Below are positions 17,184 to 24,947 of a stretch of 32,258 nt of DNA, piece by piece. The notes under the pieces were generated by a model that was given only the letters and a program-made list of their open reading frames with translations, searched no databases and was not told the origin of the DNA. The stretch covers positions 7,501 through 39,758 of the forward strand of contig CACJAV010000012.1 of NCBI GenBank assembly GCA_902591485.1, read 5' to 3'. The first letter of the stretch is position 1. Each line of letters begins with the position of its first letter. The DNA is from an uncultured Alphaproteobacteria bacterium (GTDB lineage Bacteria; Pseudomonadota; Alphaproteobacteria; HIMB59; GCA-002718135). Position numbers and translations under genes: made by a program.

Positions 17184-17877
17184 ATTTTTTGGTATAGTTC
17201 CTTTGAGAAAAGGTTCTATAAGACTTAAAAATAAAAATATAAGAAAAATATTTAGTAAAAGATTGATCGATTACACAATTGATGCTGTGATTAGATCTAA
17301 ATATGTAAATGAAGCAGTGATCACAACTGACTATGAATCAGTTATTAAAGCAGTAGAACAAAATGGAATACTTAAGACTATAAAACGACCAAAATACTTA
17401 TGCACTTCAAAAGCTTCTTTAATAAATGTTATTAATCATTCACTTAAGCATATAAAAAAAAATTTTAATATTTTACCAGAAAATTTAATTTTATTGCAAC
17501 CTACTTCACCATTTAGAACATCTAAAGATATTGATCAGGCAATAAAAATATTTAATGAGTCAAATAAAAAAAGTTTAATTTCAATATCTACACCATTAAA
17601 TTCTATAAATGATCAAATATTAATTCAGAATAATAAATATGAATTTTTAAACAAATATATACCAAAAGAATTTAAATATTCTAAAAATTATTTTATTGAT
17701 GGATCTATTTATATTATTAATACAAATTATTTTTTAAAGAAACAAATATTATGGGATAAGAATTCGATTTTATTTAAAATTAAACAGAGCCATTCAATTG
17801 ACATTGATACTAATTTTGATCTTGAACTAGCAAGATCTCTAGCATATTATTCAAAGATTAATTCAAATATATTTTAA
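17170..17877 (+). CDS. neuA: CMP-nonulosonate (acylneuraminate) cytidylyltransferase, NeuA/LegF-like
   Basis: A 235-residue enzyme that would activate the acidic sugar with CTP. The N-terminal motif is IVPLRKGSIRLKNKNI (9-24), related to the IPARxGSKxxxxKN CTP-binding loop of NeuA; the usual Lys after GS is Ile17 here. LLQPTSPFRTSKDID follows near residue 110, and a late IDIDTNFDLELA matches the family's C-terminal Asp motif. It is not KdsB-like: KdsB has an ARYxSTRxPGKP loop. It overlaps the PtmE-like gene by 14 bp and precedes the KdnB-like gene by 13 bp. Confidence 0.85.
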   Translation: MLRSKFFGIVPLRKGSIRLKNKNIRKIFSKRLIDYTIDAVIRSKYVNEAVITTDYESVIKAVEQNGILKTIKRPKYLCTSKASLINVINHSLKHIKKNFNILPENLILLQPTSPFRTSKDIDQAIKIFNESNKKSLISISTPLNSINDQILIQNNKYEFLNKYIPKEFKYSKNYFIDGSIYIINTNYFLKKQILWDKNSILFKIKQSHSIDIDTNFDLELARSLAYYSKINSNIF

Positions 17878-17890
17878 TAATCTATTAATC

Positions 17891-19075
17891 ATGAATCAAA
17901 ACTTAAGTAAATTTGAAATAAATAGCAGAGTAATATTTGGTAAAAATTCTTTAAAAGAATTAATTGAAGTTATAAAAAATGATTTTAAGTTTAAGCACAT
18001 TGGTGTTATCATAGATTACAATCTGTATAAAAATTCAAAAGAAACCAAAGTTTTTATCCATAAAATCAAAGAAAATTTTACTAAGCCAATTTTAGTATAT
18101 TATAAATTAAAACACGAGCCTACTTATGAATACTTAGATAAAATAAAATTTAAATTTAAAAAAAACAAAACTAGTTTAGTTGATTGTATTATTGGCATAG
18201 GGGGAGGAAGTTCTATAGATCTTGCAAAAGGTATCGCAACCTTAATTAAAAATCATCTTCCATCTAAGAAATATATGGGTTTCCCAACTAATATAAATAA
18301 ATCAATACCTGTAATAGCAATACCTTCTACTGCTGGAACAGGTACTGAACTTGCATATAATGCTGTATTTATTGATAAAAAAAATAATTTAAAACTTGGG
18401 ATAAATACAAAAAACAATTATCCTTTACTGGCCGTATTAGACCCAATACTTTTATCAACTTCTCCAAAAACAGTTTTAATAAACTCAGCTCTAGGAGCCT
18501 TAATCCGATCTGTTGAAACTTATGTATCACCAAAGGCTAACACAATAAGTAGAATGTATTCTAAAATTGCATTTGATTTAATTTATAATAACTTAATAAA
18601 GGTTATAAATAACAGGAAAGACTTTTCCTCTATCTTAAATTTACAATGGGGGGCATATTATTCAATGGTGGCTTTAAGTAATTCAACTTCAGGCCCAGCT
18701 GGAGCTCTAAGCTATTTTTTTTCTTTAAACTTTTCGATTCCACAAGGTTTAGGCTATTCTGTATCAGGAATTAATATTATTAATTTAAATCATAGGTTAG
18801 GTTTTTTTGGATATGGAGATTTTTATAATTTAATTAAAAAGAATAATTTTAAAAAACATTCTCAAAAATTAAAATCAAAATTATTTATAAGAAGTTTAAA
18901 TCGTCTTTTTAAGTTATATAATACTTTAGAATTCAAAAATTTTAATTTTAATACAAAAGATGAAATTAAAATTAATGAATTTTATAAAGTCGTCGAAGCA
19001 GCTTTTCAAAATAATCCAATGCAGTATAAAGAGAAGGATTTGACTATTTTAACAAAAAGTTTATTTAAAAAATAG
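17891..19075 (+). CDS. kdnB: KdnB-like iron-type alcohol dehydrogenase homologue with lost metal ligands
   Basis: A 394-residue group III (iron-containing) alcohol dehydrogenase homologue. The dinucleotide-type motif GIGGGSSIDLAKG (102-114) and IPSTAGTGTE (144-153) are intact. The four canonical metal ligands are not: Gly202 and Arg206 stand where the D..TH Asp and His occur, and Tyr275 and Gln285 replace the two later His (the second normally in a PHG motif). KdnB of Shewanella, an oxidase acting on C8 of Kdo, belongs to this superfamily and works with KdnA; here the next gene is KdnA-like, 2 bp downstream. Assignment to KdnB rests on that pairing. With the altered site it may be a non-metal enzyme, a binding subunit or inactive. 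Confidence 0.68.
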   Translation: MNQNLSKFEINSRVIFGKNSLKELIEVIKNDFKFKHIGVIIDYNLYKNSKETKVFIHKIKENFTKPILVYYKLKHEPTYEYLDKIKFKFKKNKTSLVDCIIGIGGGSSIDLAKGIATLIKNHLPSKKYMGFPTNINKSIPVIAIPSTAGTGTELAYNAVFIDKKNNLKLGINTKNNYPLLAVLDPILLSTSPKTVLINSALGALIRSVETYVSPKANTISRMYSKIAFDLIYNNLIKVINNRKDFSSILNLQWGAYYSMVALSNSTSGPAGALSYFFSLNFSIPQGLGYSVSGINIINLNHRLGFFGYGDFYNLIKKNNFKKHSQKLKSKLFIRSLNRLFKLYNTLEFKNFNFNTKDEIKINEFYKVVEAAFQNNPMQYKEKDLTILTKSLFKK

Positions 19076-19077
19076 TT

Positions 19078-20220
19078 ATGCCAGGCTATGAACTTATTAA
19101 TAATTCTGAAAAAAAAGCAGTTAATGAAATTTTTGATAATAAAGAATTATTTTACAACGGGAAAAGAGTAAAAAAATTTGAAAAAGAATTTGCGCGATAC
19201 ATTGGCTCAAAATACGCTGTAGCAGTATCGTCTGGGACAGCGGCTATCAAAATTGCTTTAAAATGTCTTGGCATCAAAGCTGGTGATGAAGTAATAACTC
19301 AATCATTTACATTCATAGCAACTTTAGAGGCTATAGTTGATGTAGGAGCAACTCCTATTGTAATTAATGTTGACGACTCTTTGAATATGGATGTTAAAGA
19401 ATTAGAAAAGCATATTACAAAAAAAACAAAAGCAATTATTCCTGTTCATATGTTAGGTGTTGCGGCAGAAATGTCTAAGATAAATAAAATTGCTAAGAAA
19501 TTTAAAATACCAGTTGTGGATGACAATTGTGAAGCTTTAGGAGCAAAATGGGGGAAAGATAAACTTGGCATACAGTCAGATATTTGCACGTGGAGTTTTG
19601 ATAATGGCAAAACCATAACTACAGGAGAAGGAGGAATGATAACAACAAATAATAAAGACTTAAGTATGTTGTTTAGAGAATATAGAGATCATGGACATCA
19701 AAACAATCCAAAATTTCCTAGAGGTAGAGATACTCATAGAATTTATGGTTTTAATTTTAGAACTACAGAAATAAATGCCGCTATAGGGATAGAGCAATTA
19801 AAAAAATTAAATTTTATAGTAAGAGAAAATAAAAAAAGATATAATATATATAAAAAAGAGCTTTTAAAAATAAAACATCTTAAATTGCGACGAATACCAA
19901 AAGCAAATATTCCTTTATGTGATTGCATTATATTTTCTATTGATGATTTAAACAAAATAAAAAAAATTCTTATAGAATTGAGTAAAAAAAATATCATTAC
20001 CAAAAACGTACCCGATGCAATTGAATGGCACTTTGCTAAATATTGGGATCATATTTTTAAGGAGCAAAAAATATCTAAGCAGCAATTGGAAACTAAATTT
20101 CTGAAATCATCTTATTATCTTGAGAGAAGCATAGCTATACCAATTTTTGTAAAAGAGGAATTAAAACAAACAACAAAAAAAGCTAGGGAATTAAGTCAAA
20201 TAATCAAATCTTTTGTATAA
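19078..20220 (+). CDS. kdnA: KdnA-like DegT/DnrJ/EryC1 aminotransferase
   Basis: A 380-residue PLP-dependent sugar aminotransferase. SSGTAAIKIALK (51-62) binds the cofactor phosphate, and VVDDNCEALGAKW (146-158) carries the PLP-ring Asp. FDNGKTITTGEGGMI (174-188) holds Lys178, the probable Schiff-base lysine. The MPGYEL beginning, the FDxxKTITTGEGGM motif and a C-terminal EWHFAKYWDH match what I recall of KdnA, which aminates the C8 aldehyde of Kdo in Shewanella. The gene follows the KdnB-like gene by 2 bp, as an oxidase-transaminase pair would. Here the substrate may be a nonulosonate or Kdo. A 71 bp gap follows. Confidence 0.8.
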   Translation: MPGYELINNSEKKAVNEIFDNKELFYNGKRVKKFEKEFARYIGSKYAVAVSSGTAAIKIALKCLGIKAGDEVITQSFTFIATLEAIVDVGATPIVINVDDSLNMDVKELEKHITKKTKAIIPVHMLGVAAEMSKINKIAKKFKIPVVDDNCEALGAKWGKDKLGIQSDICTWSFDNGKTITTGEGGMITTNNKDLSMLFREYRDHGHQNNPKFPRGRDTHRIYGFNFRTTEINAAIGIEQLKKLNFIVRENKKRYNIYKKELLKIKHLKLRRIPKANIPLCDCIIFSIDDLNKIKKILIELSKKNIITKNVPDAIEWHFAKYWDHIFKEQKISKQQLETKFLKSSYYLERSIAIPIFVKEELKQTTKKARELSQIIKSFV

Positions 20221-20247
20221 AAATACAATATTTGTAACTACTGGTAA

Positions 20248-20257
20248 TGATTATAAT
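20248..20257 (+). promoter_or_regulatory. Candidate -10 element before the 570-residue gene
   Basis: The 71 bp gap 20221-20291 is one of the few gaps in the left block. It contains TATAAT (20252-20257), a perfect -10 hexamer, with a TG dinucleotide just upstream. TTGTAA at 20232-20237 is only 14 bp away, too close for a standard -35. In DNA this A/T-rich such matches arise by chance, so the call is weak. Confidence 0.25.
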
Positions 20258-20291
20258 AAAAGAAACAATTTTTGAAAAAATTTGTTAAAAA

Positions 20292-22004
20292 ATGTTCAGT
20301 AAAAAAGAAGTAATTTTAGATTTTACAGATAATGGCAAATTAAATATTGATGACTTAAAATATTTAAATTCAAATTCTAATTTGATAAATGATAAGTTTG
20401 GCTTTTACTTAAATAAGTTAAAAGAATTAAATAAAAAACAAAAATATTTTTTTGTGTTACCTCTGTTTAGCTCAAATAACTTTGGAGATTTATATTATTT
20501 GATATGCAGAGTTGAAGTTTTAAAAAATAACATAAAAAATAACAATAAAATAAAGAAAATAATTGTAGATAACCTATATACAAAAGACATATTTCTTAAA
20601 ATTTTAAAAGAGCATTCAATTATATGTGATATTGAAATTAAAAATTATAGAAAAGATGACAGCATAATAAAAAAAATTACTATATTATTTTTTAAAGTTT
20701 TAATTGATTATTTTGCAAGTAGATTTATTCAATTTAATCACCAAATCACTAACAAACCAGTACTATTAGATTCCTTCTTATCTATAAAATCTAATAAAGA
20801 GGGTTTTATTGAAGATAATTATTTTGGACAATATGAACAATATTTAAAAAATGAACAATTAGATAATTTAATTATTTTTCCAAGACTAATTGAAAAGAAT
20901 ACTCTTAATTTTTTTAAATTATTTAATATACTAAAAAAAATTAAAAATCATAAAAGAAAATTTATAATTGATATAGTTCTTCTTAAATTTTCTGATTTTA
21001 TTTACTGTTTCTTTAATACAATATTAATTACTTTTAAAAAATATAACTTTGCAAAATATGAAAATTTAGATATTTCAGAATTTTGCAACAAACTTATCTT
21101 AAAAGACACTGCCAAAATTGATATTTTGATAAATTTTTATAGAATTAAATCTCTAAAAAGGTTATCTAAAAAAAATATTCGATTCAAAACAATTATAAAT
21201 TGGTACGAAAACCAAGCTATTGATAAAACTTCTATATTTTCATTTAAAAAATTTTTCCCAAATACTCCTATAAAAAGTTATCAAGGTGTTTTTCTATTTA
21301 ATGATTATTCTTCTATGTTTGTATCTGATTTTGAATGTGAAAATAATTTAGCTCCAGATATTTTATGCTGCATTTCTAATAAATGTATAAAAAAGTACAA
21401 TGATAAATATAAAATTAAAAATATTTTTCTTTCCCCTTGTTATAGATACTCATATTTATTTAATTTGAGGGTAAAAAATACATTAACCAAATCAAAAAAA
21501 ATATTAATCTCACTCACTCTTTTGAAAGATGAGATGCGTAATTTATTTTTAATTACAAACGAATTGTCTAGAGATGAATATAATTATGATATTACAATTG
21601 CTTTTCACCCTAGAAACCAAAACTATATGAATAAATTAGTAGATTCACACTTATCTATTATTTCGAAACAAAAAGTAAAAATCAGTAAACTTTCATCCAA
21701 TAAAATAATTCAAAATTTTGATTTAGTTGTTACTTATAACTCGAATATAGCTATTGAGGCATCAATTTTAAATATACCAGTAGCAATATATGCTAATAAT
21801 AAAGGCACCACTATGAATCCTTTATTAGCAGGAATTACTGAATCTGATTTTTTTGTTTTTTACGAATATAGCGATTTAAAAAATTATATAAATAAAGTCT
21901 TTAATAAAAAAAATACAAAAATAAATAAAATCAATGATGTAATCAAAAAAAATCAACTAATTATTCCAAATAATCAGAATACAAAAGAATTCTTTAACTT
22001 GTAA
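20292..22004 (+). CDS. Large uncharacterised surface-carbohydrate protein, TIGR04326-like
   Basis: A 570-residue protein with no signal peptide. The first half is very Lys/Asn/Ile-rich and has no motif I recognise, with one hydrophobic stretch near residues 225-250 that could be membrane-associated. The centre has NWYENQAIDK, followed by a YQGVFLFN segment, and the C-terminal third has ITIAFHPRNQNY, DLVVTYNSNIAIEASILN and VAIYANNKGT. This resembles TIGR04326-type surface carbohydrate proteins, with a GT-B-like C-terminal domain. As the last gene of the module after KdnB/KdnA-like genes, it is a candidate for transferring the acidic sugar made upstream. That is inference, and the family match is tentative. 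Confidence 0.6.
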   Translation: MFSKKEVILDFTDNGKLNIDDLKYLNSNSNLINDKFGFYLNKLKELNKKQKYFFVLPLFSSNNFGDLYYLICRVEVLKNNIKNNNKIKKIIVDNLYTKDIFLKILKEHSIICDIEIKNYRKDDSIIKKITILFFKVLIDYFASRFIQFNHQITNKPVLLDSFLSIKSNKEGFIEDNYFGQYEQYLKNEQLDNLIIFPRLIEKNTLNFFKLFNILKKIKNHKRKFIIDIVLLKFSDFIYCFFNTILITFKKYNFAKYENLDISEFCNKLILKDTAKIDILINFYRIKSLKRLSKKNIRFKTIINWYENQAIDKTSIFSFKKFFPNTPIKSYQGVFLFNDYSSMFVSDFECENNLAPDILCCISNKCIKKYNDKYKIKNIFLSPCYRYSYLFNLRVKNTLTKSKKILISLTLLKDEMRNLFLITNELSRDEYNYDITIAFHPRNQNYMNKLVDSHLSIISKQKVKISKLSSNKIIQNFDLVVTYNSNIAIEASILNIPVAIYANNKGTTMNPLLAGITESDFFVFYEYSDLKNYINKVFNKKNTKINKINDVIKKNQLIIPNNQNTKEFFNL

Positions 22005-22010
22005 TATTTA

Positions 22011-22040
22011 TTAAATTTGAAATTTTAATTTTTTTTTTTT
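22011..22040 (+). terminator. Weak candidate terminator at the end of the left operon
   Basis: Seven bases after the stop, a 5 bp A/T-only inverted repeat (22011-22015 with 22024-22028) is followed by a run of 12 T (22029-22040). The U-tract is convincing, the stem is not. The position, between convergent genes, fits termination of the long + strand operon. Confidence 0.35.
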
Positions 22041-22073
22041 GTTAATTGTTAAGTTTGGTTAAAATACAATGAG

Positions 22074-23774
22074 CTAATTTATTGTTAACATTTTTATTTC
22101 AAAATCTGAAAGTATCTTTTTCTTTGATGAAAAATTTTTGTTATTCTTTAATGGTTTTTCAATAAATGTATACTGATCTTTGGGATTACTTTTACATCCG
22201 GTCCCCGATAAGGGAATAAATGTTTTTTCTGTTTCTTGGTACTCTTTTAAAAAATTATTTTTATAAATTTCTGAGTAGTGGGTGAGAATTTTATTTCCTT
22301 CATCATCATTTATTTCTGCTCTTTGTATAAATTCCCATTCATCTTTAGGAAAATAAACATATAGAGGTAATACTCTCATCAATCCATCAATATCTTCTGA
22401 GCTTAGGTATGGTTTAGGCATACTCAAAACAGATGATGATGTGGTGTGTATAGTTATATGATTAGGATCAAGCCAACCATTTTTAATTGCCACTTCTCTT
22501 AAAACAGTTCCTCTGTAAGGAGTAAATATACTAACAGTTAATGTGTCGTAACCCTTAATTTCTCTTACAAGGTCTACTGTTTCCAAAACTAGCTCTCTTG
22601 TTTCTCCTGGAAAACCAATAATTAAATTAACACTAAATGCAATTCCACTATCAGCAATATCTTTAAATGATCTAATTATATCTTCATTGGTTGGTTTTCT
22701 CAGTAATACTTTATTTCTAAAACTTTCATTTCCACACTCAATACCAAATGATATTCTATATGAACCAACTTCATTTAATCTTTTAAGAAATTCTGGCTTA
22801 CAATTTTCTGGTCTTGTATTAAACCAAAACGGAATCTTAAACTCTTCATACATATCACAAAATTCATGTATTTCTTTACCTGGTCTAGCTAAAAAACTAT
22901 CATCAACAAAATATAAAAATTCAGGATTGTATAATCTTATTAATTCTACAATCTCTTTTCTAACATTTTGAATTGTTTTTCTCCTTAAGAAGCTTACTGC
23001 AACCCCATCATCTTTTACATGAGTATTATGCATTGGCGAATTGCAAAATGTGCACTTATATGGACAACCTCTGTAAGTCTCAACTGGTATTGTCTTGAAA
23101 ATTCTTCCACCCATTGGACGATAAAACCTTTTATCATCAAACAATGAATAATCAGGTTGAATTTCATTAATATCAACCAAAGCTTGTGGTGGCGCTTGAT
23201 GTATTTCACCATCTTCATCTTTGAAAAAAGTTCCTTTAATATTTTTAAGTGATTTTTTTAATCTAACAGCTTCTGCAACATCTAAAATAGTTTTTTCGCC
23301 CTCACCTTTTGATATTAAATTGATTTCTTTATGACTTAATACATATCGTGGATCTGCCGTCGGTAAAACTCCTCCAACAAGAGTAGTGAATTTGAAATCT
23401 AAATTTTCTACTGATCTTATCATATCTAATGCTTTGGGAAATGGATCCTCAACGACAGAATAAATTATAAGATTTGGTTTATATTCTTTAACCTTTTTTA
23501 CATAATCACCAATTAAATCAGTTTTAATCGATACTCCTAGATCATCTTCATCATTAAAATCTCTTGCTTGTAAGTAAATAGTTCTATTTTGTGGACTTGA
23601 GTTAACCTCAGGTGGCACGTATGATGTCGTATCAAATAAATCAACTTGATATCCTGACTTTTTTAAAACACTTGTAAAAATTGCAATGGACAAAGGAGGA
23701 ACTAACATTAAAGGTAGATTAGGATACACTAATAATATTTTTAACTCTTGCTTGCTAATAATTTTTGGTGCCAT
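22074..23774 (-). CDS. B12-binding-domain radical SAM protein
   Basis: A 566-residue class B-type radical SAM enzyme. Residues ~12-170 form a B12-binding-like Rossmann domain (LKILLVYPNLPLMLVPPLS start; the DxHxxG cobalt-ligand motif is absent, as in many class B members). The radical SAM barrel begins with CPYKCTFC (CxxxCxxC, 4Fe-4S ligands) and continues with FGIECGNESF and NLIIGFPGETRE. Related enzymes methylate or rearrange unactivated carbons in lipids, cofactors and natural products. The product here is unknown. It is transcribed away from the adenosyltransferase gene, with only 45 bp between the two starts. Its placement beside B12 uptake and processing genes supports cobalamin use, and the surrounding glycan genes make a sugar or lipid substrate possible. 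Confidence 0.85.
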   Translation of the reverse strand: MAPKIISKQELKILLVYPNLPLMLVPPLSIAIFTSVLKKSGYQVDLFDTTSYVPPEVNSSPQNRTIYLQARDFNDEDDLGVSIKTDLIGDYVKKVKEYKPNLIIYSVVEDPFPKALDMIRSVENLDFKFTTLVGGVLPTADPRYVLSHKEINLISKGEGEKTILDVAEAVRLKKSLKNIKGTFFKDEDGEIHQAPPQALVDINEIQPDYSLFDDKRFYRPMGGRIFKTIPVETYRGCPYKCTFCNSPMHNTHVKDDGVAVSFLRRKTIQNVRKEIVELIRLYNPEFLYFVDDSFLARPGKEIHEFCDMYEEFKIPFWFNTRPENCKPEFLKRLNEVGSYRISFGIECGNESFRNKVLLRKPTNEDIIRSFKDIADSGIAFSVNLIIGFPGETRELVLETVDLVREIKGYDTLTVSIFTPYRGTVLREVAIKNGWLDPNHITIHTTSSSVLSMPKPYLSSEDIDGLMRVLPLYVYFPKDEWEFIQRAEINDDEGNKILTHYSEIYKNNFLKEYQETEKTFIPLSGTGCKSNPKDQYTFIEKPLKNNKNFSSKKKILSDFEIKMLTIN

Positions 23775-23782
23775 GATTGAAT

Positions 23783-23788
23783 ATTATA
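23783..23788 (-). promoter_or_regulatory. Candidate -10 for the radical SAM gene
   Basis: In the 45 bp divergent gap, TATAAT reads on the - strand about 9 bases before the ATG, which would give a nearly leaderless transcript. On the + strand TATAAA (23799-23804) lies similarly close to the adenosyltransferase start. Neither has a clear -35. The whole gap is A/T, so confidence is low. Confidence 0.25.
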
Positions 23789-23819
23789 TATTAATATCTA
23801 TAAAATAAAAAATAAAAAA

Positions 23820-24383
23820 ATGGTTAGGTTAGATAAAATAACAACAAAAAAAGGGGACAGCGGAAATTCGTACTTTGGCAAAACTAAAATTAGTAAAAAA
23901 TCAAAAATTTTTTATATTTTGGGTGAATTTGATGAACTTAATTCTTCTATAGGTGTTGTTTTGTCATTTAGCGACAAAACATCTAATAATTTTAATAAAA
24001 CTCTTAAAAATATTCAAAATAAATTATTTAATATTGGGGCAGAAGTTTTAACATGTAATAATTTATCCAAATTTAATAAAAAAATTACAAAAAAAGAAAT
24101 TATTTATTTAGAAGAAAAATTATCGTATTTTAATAAGAAACTACCTCAAATTGATAGCTTTGTTTTACCAGGAGGTTCTAAAGTTTCAAGTACATTGCAT
24201 ATAGCTAGAGCAATTACTAGAAGAATTGAGAGAAATCTTGTTAAAATAGTTTCAAATACAAATAATTTTCGTGTAAATAAAAATATAATAATTTATTTTA
24301 ATAGATTGTCAGATTTATTTTTTGTTATGGCTAGATTTTATAATTTTAAAAAAAAGGTTAAAGAAGACTTATGGATACCTTAA
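23820..24383 (+). CDS. pduO: PduO-type ATP:cob(I)alamin adenosyltransferase
   Basis: A 187-residue enzyme that transfers the adenosyl group of ATP to cob(I)alamin, making coenzyme B12. The ATP-binding N-terminal loop reads ITTKKGDSGNSYFG (7-20; family TRTGDxGTT), followed by EFDELNSSIG. FNIGAEVLT, PGGSKVSSTLHIARAITRR and NRLSDLFFVMARF match the conserved core of PduO/MMAB. Length is normal. It shares a 45 bp divergent gap with the B12-type radical SAM gene and precedes the DUF6580-like gene by 48 bp. It indicates a need for adenosylcobalamin, although no adenosyl-B12-dependent mutase or reductase lies in the window. Confidence 0.9.
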   Translation: MVRLDKITTKKGDSGNSYFGKTKISKKSKIFYILGEFDELNSSIGVVLSFSDKTSNNFNKTLKNIQNKLFNIGAEVLTCNNLSKFNKKITKKEIIYLEEKLSYFNKKLPQIDSFVLPGGSKVSSTLHIARAITRRIERNLVKIVSNTNNFRVNKNIIIYFNRLSDLFFVMARFYNFKKKVKEDLWIP

Positions 24384-24431
24384 ATTTGAGATTATTTAAT
24401 AATTTTAATAATCATTTAGACAGTTAAAATA

Positions 24432-24947
24432 ATGAGAAGCAAATTTATATATTTTTTTTTATTTTGCATCACTTTAGTTCTATTTAGGATTACTCCTCAC
24501 CCGCCAAACTTTACACCAATTCTCTCCGCATCTATTATGGCACCAGTGGTACTAGGGAATAGGATTAATGGAATTGGTCTAGTTCTAGTTTCAATGTTTA
24601 TTTCAGATTTAATTCTTGGTTTTCATGTTTATCAGTTTGTAGTTTATTTTAGTCTGATACTTATATCTTTGTTTGTTTCATTAAGTTTAACTAGGTATAT
24701 CAGTGTAATTCTAGTCTCATTTATAGCAAGTTTAACTTTCTTTTTAATAACTAATTTTTCTGTTTGGGTAATTTGGGATTATTATCCTAAAACATTTTAT
24801 GGGTTAGTGGAGTGTTATACATTAGCTATTCCATTTTTTACAAATACTATCTTGAGCACCTTTGTTTACTCTTTAATTATTTTTTATATTTATAAAAATT
24901 TTAATTATTTTAAAAACAAAATATTAAATTTTAAGTTTAAAATTTAG
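24432..24947 (+). CDS. DUF6580-like putative transport membrane protein
   Basis: A 171-residue integral membrane protein with about five or six hydrophobic segments. The early RITPHPPNFTPI motif, VFxxD-type loop (SMFISDLILGFH), ITNFSVWVIWDYYPKTFYGL and CYTLAIPFFTNTILST are features I associate with the DUF6580 putative transporter family, which resembles ECF S components. Its place between a cobalamin adenosyltransferase and a riboswitch-controlled TonB receptor suggests inner-membrane cobalamin or corrinoid uptake, by inference. No ECF ATPase or T-component genes are in the window. The last 11 bp overlap the convergent TonB receptor gene. Confidence 0.75.
   Translation: MRSKFIYFFLFCITLVLFRITPHPPNFTPILSASIMAPVVLGNRINGIGLVLVSMFISDLILGFHVYQFVVYFSLILISLFVSLSLTRYISVILVSFIASLTFFLITNFSVWVIWDYYPKTFYGLVECYTLAIPFFTNTILSTFVYSLIIFYIYKNFNYFKNKILNFKFKI

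Noticed and set aside
17170-17877. Possible KdsB (CMP-Kdo synthetase) given the neighbouring KdnA/KdnB-like genes
   Set aside because: The N-terminal loop PLRKGSIRLKNKN is NeuA-like; the KdsB ARYxSTRxPGKP signature is absent.
22687-23218. Open frames inside the radical SAM gene: + strand 22687-22971 and, in another - strand frame, 23015-23218
   Set aside because: Both are shadows of the radical SAM gene, whose CxxxCxxC and other motifs fix the true frame.
24390-24413. Inverted repeat GATTATT/AATAATC in the gap between the adenosyltransferase and DUF6580-like genes
   Set aside because: Seven A/T-rich base pairs with a 10-base loop and no strong T-run after it. Expected by chance at this base composition, so not called a terminator or operator.
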